The notes under the pieces were generated by a model. The model was not told where the DNA came from, searched no databases, and saw only the letters and a program-made list of their open reading frames with translations. Positions 48,986 to 63,074 of a stretch of 64,000 bases of DNA are shown here, one piece after another. Each line of letters begins with the position of its first letter. Position 1 is the stretch's first letter. The position numbers were made by a program, and so were the translations under genes. Source of the DNA: Gymnogyps californianus (taxonomy: Eukaryota > Chordata > Aves > Accipitriformes > Cathartidae); NCBI RefSeq assembly GCF_018139145.2, contig NC_059477.1:36125502-36189501 (forward strand), written 5' to 3'.

Positions 48986-50026
48986 ACAGCAGACCATGTT
49001 GTCACCTCAAGGGAAAAGAAAATGTCTATCTTAATGCATTAGGGCTGAATCTAGTCCATTACATCAGTGAAAACATTTAGGGAAAAACAGTACTGATTTG
49101 CCATACTAAGCAATATCTCTGTGCAAAATTCACAGTTGCTAGCATTTCCCTTAGCTTTCAGTACCCAGTTTCTATGAGTGTTCTTCTTTTTGCCAGATAA
49201 ATATTGATAGTTTGTGGCCAGTTGTTTGGATCACAGCAGTACATTTTAGCTGCAAGATTTAGGCTGGAGTCTGTTTCAGGCATGTGCATGCCTAGAACTA
49301 ACAACAGAGGTTGGCCCTGGGAATAAACACACTTCTGAGCATACAAAACCTGCCAGATTTTGTTTGCCTCTGAGTGTATTAGATAAAATTGTGAGTTCAT
49401 ACTAAACCTACCTTCTCTGCCCACAAGATAGAAGACAACTGAAATAATAGTTTCAATAGCGCTGGGAGCATGATGTGGCCTGCTGAGTGTGTGCAAGCTG
49501 AGAAGGCAAGTTTTGTTGCAGGCTGAACAACCTGGAAATGGCTACCTCTCACCATCAGAGCACTGAGCTGCAAAGCCTGACCAGGAGGGAGCTTAGACAG
49601 CTTCTCATTAGGGTCCTAAGGTCATCTCAGAGTCTGATGGAGGACTCATTACTCTTCACTACTTTTATTTCTCTCTAACTATTTTTATTTTTCAAAATAA
49701 AGCGATGTAATTCATCACCATAAGAAGCAGTGCCATTTCAAAGCCAAGGAAAAGGACAGACCCCTTTTGAAACGTGCTCTGCACATTTCTTCACTGGCCA
49801 ACTGACACTACCTGAGAAGTGCACACCTTCTAGGTAAGGCCTAAGGGAGAAGAGCAGAGTCCTCAAAGGCCTGGAGAGCAGCGGAAACCTGGGAGGGAGG
49901 GACTGCTCTGCTGACCCCTGCTAAAGAGCACAGCAGATGAATGAAAGGCATCAGTGGATAGACTGAAACCTGCTCAGTCCATATTCACTGCTTTTAGCAT
50001 GTCAGTGGGCTTTTTACTTTGCGGAA
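48986..50026. other. Intergenic or intronic DNA, nothing recognised
   Basis: The 112-codon - strand frame at 49158-49496 shows no domain. Around 49038-49080 a GGGCTGAATCTAGTCC string faintly recalls an old amniote palindromic repeat but cannot be called. Confidence 0.5.
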
Positions 50027-50046
50027 AAAACAAAACAAAACAAAAC
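50027..50046 (+). repeat. Microsatellite (AAAAC)4
   Basis: Four perfect AAAAC pentamers, preceded by two extra A residues and followed by AC. Confidence 0.95.
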
Positions 50047-52104
50047 ACAAGTATAGCATAAGATGAAGGAAATTTCATAGTTGTAATAATGTGTAAAATT
50101 CAAGGTAGACTAATTACCTTAAATTCACCTGAGACAAATGGTCACCACAAATTAGGGCAACACATTACAGCATGGGGATACAGAAGTCAGGCCAAAGAGA
50201 TGGGACAGAAGAGTTTCTATTTTCTAGGTCTTTGTAGCCTTTTTGGTGGAGAAAATCTCAACAGCAAGCCGCAGTGCGGGTGAGGCAGGAGTGGCTGGCC
50301 GGAGTGGGCTGTGGACAGCTCAGGTAATGGGGTTAGCACAGGCATGGATGAGGCCTTGCTACCCAGCATAGCAGGCAACAGGGCTCTGGGGTCCCACAGT
50401 CACTACCTGTGTGTAAGGAGATGTTACAGGAGATGAGAATATCTGCTCAAGAAGTCATCAGAGATGAGGACTTCAAATGACTGCTGGTACATTCTGGGAA
50501 GGGAGTACTTGCGTATTCTCTAGTGTCCTGTTACTTTGCTGCTGTCCTTTTCTCCCTCTAATCAAGTACTGCTTCATGAATCATTTGACTTGTTATTTAT
50601 GAGTGACATTGGGCAAAGTTTAATATTTTGTGGCTTTTGTGTGAGGAACCAAACTGGCGTTCATTAGTGACCTGAACTCAGCCCTTGCAGCTACCAATGC
50701 CAAATCCACCTGCTTCCAGCACTTCCTAGCATCAGTCCCAGCCATATGAGTACTCAAAAAAATAGGCAGCTCTATTATCAACACCCAGGAACAACCTTCT
50801 TCCTCAGAAGACAACCTCTATGAATGTCAAAGAGATGGCATGGGTTTCCTTGGCTCTCCCAGCTTTGCTTGTTTCAGTATTTGTTAGACTAGCATGCTGA
50901 GTACTTGACATTGGCGTGTTTATCCTCTTACACAACTGTTCAACATCTATCAGCATTTTCCGGTCATGTATCCATAGTACAGCTATAAAAACTCCTTGTT
51001 AATCTCAGTCATCATTTGAAAACATTAACTAAAAATAAATCTGGAATACAGTCTCAATGAATTCAAATCCTATGTATAGCAAAACCAATTATTTTACAGC
51101 ATGTGGCATTTACATTTCTCTTTCAGGTGATATTAGAGTAGTTTATACATTCACTATGGTGAACAAATTTTTCCTAGTATCCTCAATAGTAAAACAAGCA
51201 TTTCTGATTAGATGACCTCAGCTACCTACAGTTCTCATACACTAAGTATAAAGCAATACAGAGTGATCCCACAGAGGCTGAGTAGGATTTTAATTACAAG
51301 TTTGGTATATTTGTCTGGATTCTTTTCTTGTGTAAATCCAATGAATTCAGGGGCATGCTTCTATATGATGACAAGTTTCTATTTAGGATGCTGTAAAATT
51401 CCTCCAGCACTTTTGCTCTGGAGAATCTTAAAAATTACAAAAGGTTGTGATATTGTGATGAAACACCTTTAAAATGTACATCATTATGAGTATTGCCTCT
51501 TAATAACTCTATTTTTCTGACAGAAGATATATTCAGTAAATTCAGTAAATATTCATTCTTACCACAAGACTGCTGTCCAGAGAAAGTCTTTTCCCAAATT
51601 CCCTTTTCTGTAGCTGTCTTTTTCTCTCCATTGCTGAGGTTATTTGTTTTCCTTTTGATCAACTAGAAATGTCAGACTGTTTCCAGCATCACTGAAAAAA
51701 AAAAAAAATTTAAATGCACATTTCAATATCCTACTTAACAGTTTCTGTCTTTCATCATTAACTTTGTAATAACCCAGCAGCTAATGACTGTGTCTATAGT
51801 AGGCTGTGTTCCAGGAACAAATTTTCTGTGCCAAAAAAGCTAAACTCTCGAGACAGAAATATTACCAATATGTTTGGGTCACTTCTCAAAGAAAAAAAAA
51901 ATAAAATCTGCTACTACTGTCTTTATCAATGCACCCCATATTTTCATAGTCTTTTTTGAACTGGGCTGGGAGCTGGATTTGCAGAGCCAATGAACTACCT
52001 GGGCCCCGGGAGGGGGAGGCGGGGAGGGAAGGAGTTCATTTCACATTAATTGCACTCCTCAGTATGCCCTGCTTGTTGGCACATCTGTGCTGCTACTATG
52101 ATGT
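50047..52104. other. Intergenic or intronic DNA, no gene recognised
   Basis: A-rich runs (51693-51707, 51891-51901) and no coding region. A locally GC-rich spot at 52000-52030 (GGGCCCCGGGAGGGGGAGGC) lies inside an unrecognised 98-codon + strand frame (51956-52252). Confidence 0.55.
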
Positions 52105-52190
52105 ACAAATTTTGGACCTAATCTTGAAGAGTTCTAAAAGCTTTCAACTCCCATTATCCTTAATGACAGACAAATGCCCTCAGCACTTTC
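52105..52190. repeat. Ancient palindromic (MITE-like) repeat copy
   Basis: TTGGACCTAATCTTGAAGAG, TTTCAACTCCCATTATCC, TTAATGACAG and CCCTCAGCAC correspond in order to a palindromic repeat I recall as abundant in turtles, crocodilians and birds ('gggcctgatcctgc...cctcaactcccattgacttcaatggg...ctcagcacc'). The inner palindrome has mostly decayed. Neither its exact name nor its mobilising enzyme is certain. Confidence 0.5.
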
Positions 52191-55100
52191 CTTACGTTTT
52201 TAAGGTCAAAGATTCTGCTGTGATAATCAGACAGTCCCTCTGCCTGTACTGAATGGCCAGGGAACTTCACCTTGTAAAGCTACCACAGAGGGAATTAGTC
52301 TTTCTAGTTTTGTAGGGTCTGGTTATTCCTGGCTGGTAGTTTCTACTAAAACCAAGCCACAGCTTACAAGTAACAACTACCAGCTCTCTCTTTTCCTAAA
52401 TGTTCCTGATGATATATGTATTTGAAAGTTTTAGCTTGTATTTTAAGGCAATATTTATTGTGTGGGATTCAGGAACATGGGCAAAGCTAATTAATTTATT
52501 CAGGATTTAGAGAAAGTAGGAGAATAATAACAGAAATCAGAATCTAGCCTGAATTAAGGCAGGCAGATGATAACGCTCATAAATACAGAACCAAATACAG
52601 GAATTTTCTCCTGCATCTCATAGTAACTGCATTTGCTGTATCAGAGGGCAACATCCTATATCTCTTAATCTGGGCTAACTCCCATTAAGGACAAAGAGCT
52701 TTCACTACAAGAATTTGTCCACATTTTTTAGTCAAGATTTGATGTGGAAGCCTATTTAAAAACATAATTCTAGTAAGGTTGAGATATTCATACAGCGCTA
52801 CTTAATGCTAAACCTAGAGAAATTCATTGTATTTGACTGAAAAACATGACTAAGCAAAAGACAAATCTGTCTGTTTCTGATCCTTTTTACTTATTGCGAA
52901 CAGCACCTTCAGTCCCAAACAGCCAGGTGATGCATGAGTACCACTGGGCTTGGCTGTAGGGTAACGCAGCTGGCATTCCCAAAAGAAGCCTTGCATGTGC
53001 CCTCCAGATATATTTGCATGCCTATGGATAGACTTGACTTCTCATGCACCTGTGAGCGATCCCATCTGTCGTTGTGGAGATATCAAGCAGATAAAACCAC
53101 CGCAACTCTTTCCTCGAGTTGTCCCCGAATGCTCTGCCACGAGGGCACATAAGAGTCTGAATGTGGGTCAAGCACAGGCCGCCTGCAAGGAGAGCAGGAT
53201 GCCCCAGGCTAAGCCTCCAAAGCCAGCTGGAACTCAGAGGGCTCCCAGAGGCACGCAGACTGGGATCATAAGGTACAATGTGGGTATCACAACTGGGACT
53301 GATCTTGCAAAACACTTCCCACGAGGAAACCATAATTGGTCCAGCTACCAAGCCATCCAGTGGTAAATTCAGCCTTCTATTAAACAGCACCTGGTGTCTC
53401 CTATGCTTGTTTTGTACTTCTGGTTTACACTTATGCAAGACCAGAATTCAGGCCATTTTCTCCAAAATGGACAAAAATTAGCCTCTATACACACTCATCT
53501 AAAGAACATATGCAATGAGAACACGTACACACAATGGTAGGAAAATCTCAGTTATTGCACTGTGATCATTCCTGCCTTGTGTTTTTTTCCAGGTTTACCT
53601 GTAAGCCTTGCTTCCTTTTTGTAGTACCAATCCTAAAGCTACACATACTATTTAATTCAGCTAATAAGGAATCTCAGTGGTGTGCTGTCACATAATTACC
53701 ATTGTTTCCTGATTAGCTATCGTGTCTCAAAAGAAATACCACAATAGATTTGAACAAACACAGAGGCAATGTATTACACTGTTCTTGTGATTATGCCAGA
53801 AATTAGCAAAAGAAAGACCTTATGTAATCTTTGTATCATTCTTCTGTGCATTCATCATGCCTGAAGAGCATGACTTCCACCGAAGGAGTCTTTGTTGATC
53901 AGTAAGCACAGAACCACTTAGGAGTGAGCTAGTGAGAGCTACAGTTGGAGCCAATTATCCCTGTAGAAAGTCAAGTATTTAATATGAATAAGTGCCTGAA
54001 GTTTCTGTCTGCAGGTATTTGGTGGAACCACCCCAAATTCTAGTTTAGAAGTAAAAGGAGAAAGGATTATTATTAATTATTCCTATAGCTTATATGCTAT
54101 GCTGCCTTGGGCACTTCAAGGAGTGGATTTACTGTAGCCCCACCTAGCACAGCACATGGACCTACTCATGGTGAAGCAGCCTCAGACCTGCAGACTCCAG
54201 TCCTTCCCCGACACACACCATGGAAGCTCAAATCTCTGGGCATGTTACAATTAGCAGGCTGTCACGGATCTCTCCTGAAGAGTTAACAACCTAAGGCTGA
54301 ACCCACTTAAAGTTTTGAATCAAAGGTAATTATCAGACAACATAATACAATACATCAACTGTACCAACATATGCTGGTGCCTCAAAGTACCCAACTCAGG
54401 AGGCCTTTAAAGAAAACTGATCATCAGAGTGAAGCACTTAACAAAACCAGAACAAGTTTCCATCTCAGAATGGTCATTTTTGTGCATCATACCGCTCATC
54501 ACAGAGAAAAAAATGACCCTCCCAGGTAAACCTCTCATCCTCTGAGACCAACCAAAAGACTAACAACAACTCAAAATGGAGCTAACACATCTGCCGGGAA
54601 GCTCAGCAGAGGAGAATTGTCGTCCAGATGGAACAGTCTTGAAATGTAAAAGCACTGAGAATCAGTTTGCCCAATCATCAGAAATGCTATTTTTGTGTTA
54701 CCAAGAGAACAGACTGTGGAAATGTATCCACCTTCCCTGACCAATTTACTTGTCGATATCTTTACAGGAGAGGCCCCAGTGATCAGCATTCAGACCTTGA
54801 CTGTCCTATTTAGCTTGGCTGAACTGTGAACTATTGCAAAGTCACTTCTGATTTATGGTGTCTTCACTGATACTGCACTCACATATGTACATTGCCAAAT
54901 CTTCGGGGGCACATCTTACAGTTCTTTGTACTGCAAGAAATTTTTCCACTATAGGACTCTTCTCTAGGGGACTATAGAGTTCATCTATGCTGAGCATATT
55001 GGGGAAGGCACTGAAGTTAGAGGCACTTGGCAATTAAGCCTGTATCCTCAAGAAGTGTATGGGGATCAGTCTAAGAGAATGCAGGTCCCAGATGTTTGCC

Positions 55101-56870
55101 TACTGTCTTCTCAGTTTTGCATTGAGCTCAGAGAAGAAGATTTTGTATGGACATAGAAAAAACTCTCGGGGGAAGACCTAAGTGGGATCTTGCTTCAATA
55201 CAGTATACCCTTACTGTTCATAAAGCCAGCAAGCCAGAGGCATCAGCTTGATTATATATCCTAAAGTGCAGTATTTTTAGTACTCAATACAAGAATGTTC
55301 ATTACTTCAAGAGATGGCTCTAAAACTATGCCCTGGAGAAACGGTGTGATTAACATAGAAAAGCACTCTCTAAAATCTATGCAAGAAATTTCTTGGATTA
55401 TAATACCTTCTTCATTTCTAGTAGTAACAAAGGATGATTGATGTATATTGCTTTAGCTGATGAAAATGTGTAACATTATATTCCTTACATAAGCTTCCAA
55501 GATATTTTCAGACAGTTTGAAACTGCAGTTACATTTCAACAGAGCTATGCCAACATATGCCAGCTGGGAACTAGCACACAGTATATCTCTTTGGTAACTG
55601 GAAATGGACTGTATTTATTTTTCTGTCTCTTACAAATTAGTATAAATTTAGCAGTTATGACACATGACAAAAATGACAGCTCTGCAAACTAGCGTCCTTT
55701 CGTTTAAATTCAGGATAGATATAATGCAGCCTCCCCACCCTCTGCTTTGCACACCTTAACACTGCCAGAAGGCAAAACACCCGTAGGGCAGCAAGGTATT
55801 CCCTCTCAGCAGTCTGCTTGTCTTTCTGAGGTGTAAACGAGAGGACTGGTTTTGTGATGTGGACATCAAACTGTTGGGTAACAGAATGATGCCAAAGTTA
55901 TACAGTGATCACCTTTAAGCACTTTTTTCTACTCTGCTAGTCCTGCTTGTTCAACAGCCATACTTCAAGACTGAAAGGGAACAACCAGAACTGGTGGTAT
56001 CCCTCAGCAATGAAAGGAGAAGGAAAATAATATCACTAGCATAAGTCAGGAAGCAGCTATGAGAAAGTAAAGATTGTCATCAATGCAAATGTTAGTTAGA
56101 ATGAACAGGTGACCTAAAGGTGAAAGATTTTATATCTCATTACCAATCTCTGGAGTGATTCAGTTTCCTAAGAACCTTATTGAATTGAATCTGTCATTGT
56201 CCAGCTGTGTTTCTTTTGCTGGCTCTGGTGCTAATATCAATTTGCGTATGGTTGCTTTTGTTGTGGTCTTTGTAGGAAAAGGGGTAAATAAGTACGGTAC
56301 AGTTTGTCCGGGCCTTTTCAGAACTGGAAGAAAAAAAGTTTCCAGAATTAAAGAGCTGATGAGTATTCAACAGATCAAAGATCGTTCAGTTCTATAAAAT
56401 CACTGCATTTATCTTCCCAGGCATAGGCCAGTCAAAAATTCTAGGTTTGTACTAAGCTTTTTAAGTATTTCCCTTGGGTTTTTTTTAAATGGTAGAGTGT
56501 TCAAACCATCAGAGCAGTAACAGCAGAAAACCACACCTTCACAAAAGATGAGAAAATTCTGCCTAGTGATTAAAAGTGAGCCATGAAAATGGTTTCATTA
56601 CCACACCCCTATCTCTCCCCATCATGGTATTTAGCCTGGTCATGATATCACTATAAGTGATAAATTGGAAAAATAATTCCGAAATGCTCTTTTGAGCTGA
56701 TGTTTCAAACTTCAACACTTGGGAAATAGAAAACTACAGCGACATTGGCATTTCTGCAACCTGAAACTTAGCTAAATGTTTTTGTTTTGCCCCCAGTGTA
56801 TTTCAGAGCAATGCTGTAAGCAGGGCCTGCCTGCCTAATGCCCAATACTCCCAGGTATTTGCTTAGGCTC
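52191..56870. other. Intergenic or intronic DNA, no gene recognised
   Basis: A modestly GC-richer stretch at 52930-53440 is open on both strands (123 codons +, 138 codons -), with Cys-rich but meaningless peptides and no family resemblance. The remainder is AT-rich, with frames of 80 codons or fewer. No repeat recognised. Confidence 0.55.
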
Positions 56871-57070
56871 GTCAGCAGTTTGTTAGCGCTAATGTATACA
56901 TTGTACATTCACACCCACTGGATTAGGTTGCTATCTAGATAAGCAAGCTGCGTTTTTGCAGAGAGGGAAGGAGAATGTGCCATGTGCCAGCATTAATGAG
57001 TTAATTAAATCAGAAAAATTCCAATGCAGGAACCTAAAATGCTTAGATAAGTAGAATACTATGGGAATTA
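56871..57070. promoter_or_regulatory. Possible conserved non-coding element (weak)
   Basis: Single-copy-looking DNA with a cluster of developmental-factor-like motifs, including TGTATACATTGTACA, GATTAGG, AGATAAGC and AATGAGTTAATTAAATC. No open frame and no repeat identity. The impression is qualitative only. Confidence 0.15.
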
Positions 57071-60000
57071 CAAGGCAGCAAACACAGCACTGCTGTACCA
57101 TTCTGCCTACATATCTAGATATTCTGACTGGCTTTGGAAAATTATGTTAAAAAAAAAATGTCAAGTCAGTGAGAAAATAGAAAAAGATTCTTTCCTAGTT
57201 CTCTTTTTTTGTTTTCCTGTGGGATAATTAATTTGATACACCCCGAATTTCTTACAATCTCTAAAGCTGTTCCAAAGGATATTGGAACTGTACAGGCAGC
57301 GCACAGAGCCAGCCATGTCCTGCAAGCTATTTTGTGCTCCAAAACACTCCCTAATCCAGTGGTCCTCTAGTTCTGGTTGAAAACTGTCCAGTGGCCATCC
57401 ACAAGGCCATGATAAAGCAGCCCCAAGGAAGTGTGGGGAGGGCCAGGGCTAGACAAGGAACCTTCTCATCTTTGTTGTGATTTTATTTAAGTACAATAAC
57501 ACTGACACATGGCAGTCTACAAAGAAACTGAGGGTTGACTAATTTGAGAGGCAAATGCTGTGGATCTCTCCTGCCCTTACCCCATCCCTTGAAAGGGAAT
57601 CAACAGAGCACATAGGATGGTCCCATGCAATTTTTGACTGGTGATCGCTTGCCAGCAAAGAACAGACTCTTAGTACAATGTTCTAGAAACACAGCATTTA
57701 AAATAAAGTGTCTCAGCTACTAAATTCCACCCTGTTTCAACCAGTTTTCAAAATACATTTATGCTTTCTTCATGCAAGATAATCTTCCATTTATTCAGCA
57801 AACTAAACAACCAGTAAAGCTTTCTATAGCATTGCTTCTAGGATTTAAACAAGTTAAGATTAAGGGCTTAAATCTAGCAAACCTATCAGTGTGCTCAAAA
57901 TAATACCAGGAAGTTCAATAAATCAGAAAATAAAGAATATGGCATTAAAGATGTTATTACTACAACAGCTGTCAAGATGAATTGCATGAGACGCATTTAA
58001 AAGATTTATATCTCAGTATCTCACCAGGTTAATTAAATGGATGCATGCATTCATTTAAGAGGATAAGGTGGGTTGCAGTGACATAAAATGAGAGGGCACA
58101 AGATTAGATTCTTTCAGCATTAACAAGAACGGGTTGAACCAATATCGTTTCCGTATTCTGTAATTTGCATGATTCATCCATTGCCATTTTCAGCTCTCAT
58201 TTTCTTTCTGGAAAAAAAAAAAAAAGACTATGAACATTTATAGACTAACATAATCGAAGCTTTAACCTTTTCAGCATTTTCTGTTTGGATTGGCTGTCCA
58301 TTTTTATCATGGGGTTCCAGGGCCATGCCGCAGGGAGGAGAAGAATCGCCAGTAAATTACAGCAAAGAATGCTGGAAAGGTCAAAGGATTACCCTCCCCT
58401 GTTTGCTTTTATGGGACATATGAAGCATTCATATCATGCAATAAAATTATTCAGACAAAAAGGATGGAAGATAAGCAGATAGAAAGCATGAATCTGTTGT
58501 CAGGATAGCATGGAAGAAAAGGATATATTACAGTGTTATCATCAATAAAAAACAGATTATGACAATGGTGTTTGTGTATCCTTAGTTCCTGCACTGAAAT
58601 CAAATCCTTCTGAACATTGTAAGACCTGTATCCAAGAAAGAGATATCCAAGCAAGACTGAGGCTATTCAGGCTGAAGAAAACATTAGATCCAAAGCTCCC
58701 ATTTCTTGGGTGAGTTTCTAACCACTCATTATTATATATTATTTATTACTATATACTATTATAAATTATGTGATATAGGTTATTATATGGTAAAGATAGA
58801 TTCCTTTAGCCATTGAGTCTCTTTCAATAATGTTTCGCAATCTAGGCTGTTAATCTGCAAAAGGCATGCTCTGACCACAGCAACAGCATCAGCTACCCCT
58901 AGGGGCTTCAACACACATTTGTCTCCCTTGGGAACCACAGCTGAGCTTAGGTCAGGAACAGCCAGTTCCAGGCACCGGGAGAAGCTGAACTCCAGGAGCT
59001 GAGGAAATTTCACTGTTACTATTCATAGACCTAAAGGGTTATGTGGAGATTTTGAGGTTCAAAAACAAATGTCCCCTTTATATCCCAATAAAGACGCCTC
59101 TGGCATCAACTGGATGCAACTTCTGTAATCTAGTACATCATTATTAGAGCTAGTTGTTTCTCATGGTAAAATGGCTGGCTGGCAGCAGAGACCCAAACAG
59201 GAATCTCATTAGTTTTCAAACACTGAATCACAAATCTTCATCAGAGGCAGTGGCATCATCTGGTTTAGGAGGCCAATAAAGATAACATACCAAATTCATA
59301 TGTATTGATCTAATATGTTGCAACGTTCAGAAAAATGCATGCAATTGAATCCAACATCTGAATCGGTCTTGACAGACAACTAACTGGAGGGAAGAATTTA
59401 AAATATACGTTCAAGTTTCCTACATTTTGCTTAGTTTGATTTGTGTTTTCTTCTCATTTTTTTTTCGTTGGTGTAAATCAAGGCACTACTCAAGAAAGTT
59501 CAAGAATTTCAAAGCTACATGTAAGACCTGTAAGTCTCTGTTGTAAGCAATGGTGGACTGCCAACTCAATTTTTGAAACTAGAACTAGGAGCTTGTGAAA
59601 TGTGCCTAAAGATCCCTTCTTCTCTGAGACAGATGCATTTCAGTCAGCATCTCTTCTGCCCACCCATCTGTCCTAAACATAGTCCAGAGGGACCACTAAA
59701 AATCATCAGTTCTTTGTGCACGCTCCACCCCTTCCACCTGCACTGCTAAAACGGATGATGGCTGCAACCATCACAGGATGGCTCCGTGATCTGAACACAA
59801 GTCTGTCAGACACCAGAGACTGAATATACTTAGGAGCTTTTTGTCACTATCACCTCTCTTGTTTACATTCACTCATTTTGGAGTCTGTGCACAATAAAGT
59901 ATTTTGCTACAAACATTTTCTAACAGTACATTTTGGTGAATGAAAGAAGTTTTGTGAGAGGAAGTGTCCCAAATGAATGCTACTCAGTTTGGTCCTCTCT

Positions 60001-61564
60001 GTCAGCAGAGATGAAAGGAATGAAAGATCATTTATTTACTGATGTATTCCAGCTCATGGATATGAGGAATTATTTAAATCATCTTAACTTAGTGATAGTG
60101 TTCAGACATCTGGTTTTACTCCACAGAGCACTGGGTAACACTTCAAATTGTTCACATGGCTCAAAGGAAAACTCCCAATATAAGAGAAGTATTGCAAAAA
60201 TATTTCCTCAGTAACTAGTAACATCTTCAGCACCCAGCTCCACACATCCTCCTTAGATAACCAAAGTCCTTTACATCAGAGGGAATATTTCAACATCTAG
60301 ACTGCAGAATTTGTTTCTAATGAATCTGGGCCTTTGTGGGTTGTAACATGGTAACATTTCACCTTGCCGTACAGACACTCCCAGTGGGCCAGTGCCTATC
60401 CTTAGATTACAGGCAATAACTTTATAACGAAGGTATTAGTTCAATAACAGCCCAGAAAAGAAGCTGAATCAAGTTTGTAATCCCTTTCTGTCCTATAAAA
60501 AATAAGGGAAGATAAGGTACAGTGAAATATATGTCACCCCTCCATGACCTGGGAAGAGGGTAACAGAGAAAGGGCTCAACTCTCCTATCTGCATAATCTG
60601 AAAATAGCTCCTCCACCCCACCATGACTAAAGTCCACCCTGGGGAAGAACAAGAGGGGAAAGACAGCGCTGATGTCTTCCAGTGCCAGCCAAACCAGAAC
60701 TGAGCCTCTGCTTTGAAAGAATAGACTGTAGCACAGGAACGAAGCAAGGACATGCAGCCTCATTAGGGCTGAGCAGCTCCAGATGCTTCCCACACAGGAC
60801 ACTGTGCATATTTTTATCAGAAAAATTCTTCATATATTACTCATTTTGCTGTGCAAATATCTTCACTGAGTCCTGTAAATCTGTACAGTTAGGCCAGCTG
60901 TAACTACAGCTGCAGTTCCTTGGACTCTGCGGTCACCTCTGTTCACTGCTACAGACAAGACACATAAAAGAGATGCGGTACCGGAGCTGAATTTGGAGGT
61001 GCCAGAACTAATTTAGCTCCTGTAAGGGTGGGCACTAAAATCCTTCAGCTGGCTCCCCGGCTGTTCTGCCTTTGCAGAAGTTAGAAGAAGTCTACTCTCA
61101 TTTCAGCCGACCTAACATCATCCAAAGATCAGACTCAAAGGAATTCAGCTCCAGCATTCCCAAATGCATTCAGTGACATCTCTCCTTCATGCTCATGCTC
61201 TCAGCAGAAAGGCAACAGGGTACAACTAAAGCTCTACCACCTTCAGTTTTGTTGTGGGATGTATTCCCTATACATAAGGAAAAACTCCAGGGAGATTTCC
61301 CCAGCCAATTCAAATTCACTTTATTCTTACACAACAGAGCATGTAGGACTGTGGGATATCAAGACTGTAAAATTAAAAGGAACAGATACACATTGATTAA
61401 ACTCCAGCTTATGGCCAAGAAAACTATTATGAAAACGTTAAAAATGAAAGATGTTCTGTCCTCATCCATATTTCCTCAGATGGTGACAGAACACCGAACA
61501 GTGTTGGCATACCGAACAGCCCTTCACCTCTTTTTTCTCTGCAATTCTACAGCGATCTCATCTC
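57071..61564. other. Intergenic or intronic DNA, no gene recognised
   Basis: Contains A-runs (58211-58224), a TTATTATATATT-like AT tract at 58729-58790, and a 126-codon - strand frame (60422-60802) paired with unrelated frames on both strands. None resembles a known protein. The string GAGGCTATTCAGGCTGAAG near 58661-58680 loosely recalls CR1 coding sequence. Confidence 0.55.
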
Positions 61565-61900
61565 ACATGCTGAATTCAGTTCTGGGCCAAAAGGATAGAG
61601 AGAAACTTGATGGAATTCAGACAACAGCAGCAAAGACAATTAAAGTATTGACTTGGTGGGAAACAATTAACAAGTCCCTTCATAGTAGTTTCAAACAATG
61701 ACAAAGAGCAGACTAAAATGGGAAGGAATTACCATCTACGCAAGTTTGAGGGACATATACTAACACTAGAGACAGTGAGGAATTCATTATGTTATTGACA
61801 ATAGGCTGAAAAGAAATAAAGAGGGGGAAATGATGCTGAGTATCTGAAGAAATTACCTAAAGTGAAATCCAATACAGATTGATTCCCAGAGAATCAAAGG
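61565..61900 (+). mobile_element. Ancient CR1-type LINE, 3' part of ORF2
   Basis: Bases and reading frame follow the old amniote CR1 consensus. TTCAGTTCTGGGC opens the block; then QKDREKLDGIQTTAAKTIKV is the thumb motif ('kkDieklervQrrAtKmIkgl'). AGAGCAGACTAAAATGGGAA matches 'gagaagactgagaggggac', GACAATAGGCTGAAA and GAAGAAATTACCTAAAG match 'gaataaattgcctaggg...gtggaatc', and a faint 3' UTR follows. The coding frame is broken soon after the thumb block. A 170-codon open frame (61189-61701), the longest outside the CR1 at 31.7-34.8 kb, ends in this fragment and owes its last 50 codons to it, so it is not a gene. Confidence 0.7.
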
Positions 61901-63070
61901 AACACTTGTCATATAAAAAAATAAGGCAGGATGAAGTACAATAAAATACACTGAAAGTGAGGATGCTGCCAGGAATGAGTTGTCTGAAGACCCTGATGGG
62001 GAAGAACAGAGCCCTCTCTCCCTTTCTTCTCAGAGTATCTCTTTATACATTGCAGTGGTTGATCCACATTAGAGACAATTAGAGTGAAAGGCTTTTGCTT
62101 TGGGGGGAAAAAAATAGAGCCACTCCATTCTTCCCCCTGTGCAGTCAGCTGCTGGCAGTGCTTACTCCAGTTTCTCAGTGTGAAGACTGGCTGTCACACA
62201 CTGATTTCTAATTTTTCCATCTGCCAGAAACTTAATAAAAATGTAAATTAAAAAACATTCATGAATTTCCTACTTAAAAGGTTCATAACTCTCCTATGTT
62301 TTATGTCATTCTACCAGTCTTTCACTCATCTGCACTCAGTTCTACCAAGTGAAATGGGAGAGAATATACAGTCTGCCATCACAGATAATAATCTGACACA
62401 TTGGGATTATGGATACAGTAATATCCAGAAAATATTAGAAAGAGAGGAGGCATACTATTAAAATCCTCTAGTCTCTCTCAAGCATCTGTCAATTTAGAAT
62501 GCAAAGTAAAATCATTAAACCACCAAAAGTGGCACAAAAGGAAAAAAACTATTGACATTTCAGAAGTTTGTCATTCACTAAAATCTGAAAGATATTTTTG
62601 CTTGCAGTAGCAATAGTTGGGTTGGCACAGGATTATTCTTCCACTTTTTCTTATAGAATTCATGTTAATGCCTCAAATGGGATTTTTTTTTTTCCCTAAA
62701 TTATTTCTTGGAAGTAATACTGTGCAGGTTTAGATAAAGCTTTTAAGATTATAGTTTATGCACCTCTGGTCTTGGAATAACCAAAGTTATTCAATATTAC
62801 TGTTTAGCTTGAATTTAGGCTGAAAAAAAAAGTATTTTTAGTGGGAAAAGGGGAAAGCGTTAATACACTTGCATGTTCTAAATGATCCACTGTGAATTTT
62901 AAAGTGCATTTTGAGACTAAATGTAGCCTTTTTAAGTATTTTGTTCTGCATAAGGTTTATTAATTTGGTGGGGGGAGAGGGGAGGAAGAAACAGTTTCGG
63001 ACATAAGCAAGGAAGAAAGAAAGCGTACTTGGTTCATGTCAGGTAAGCCCTACATGTTTGCCCATATTTT
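61901..63070. other. Intergenic or intronic DNA, nothing recognised
   Basis: AT-rich with T- and A-runs (62682-62693, 62823-62831) and a G-rich string at 62969-62989. Open frames of 66 codons or fewer. No repeat family recognised. Confidence 0.55.
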
Positions 63071-63074
63071 GAGT

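Noticed and set aside
52934..53438. 123-codon (+) and 138-codon (-) frames in a GC-richer stretch
   Set aside because: Mutual antisense overlap and no family similarity.
58640..58700. GAGGCTATTCAGGCTGAAG resembling CR1 thumb/C-terminal coding sequence
   Set aside because: Similarity limited to about 25 bases; flanks do not continue the match.
60422..60833. 126-codon - strand frame with hydrophobic segments
   Set aside because: Several overlapping alternative frames are open too; the peptide resembles no known membrane protein.
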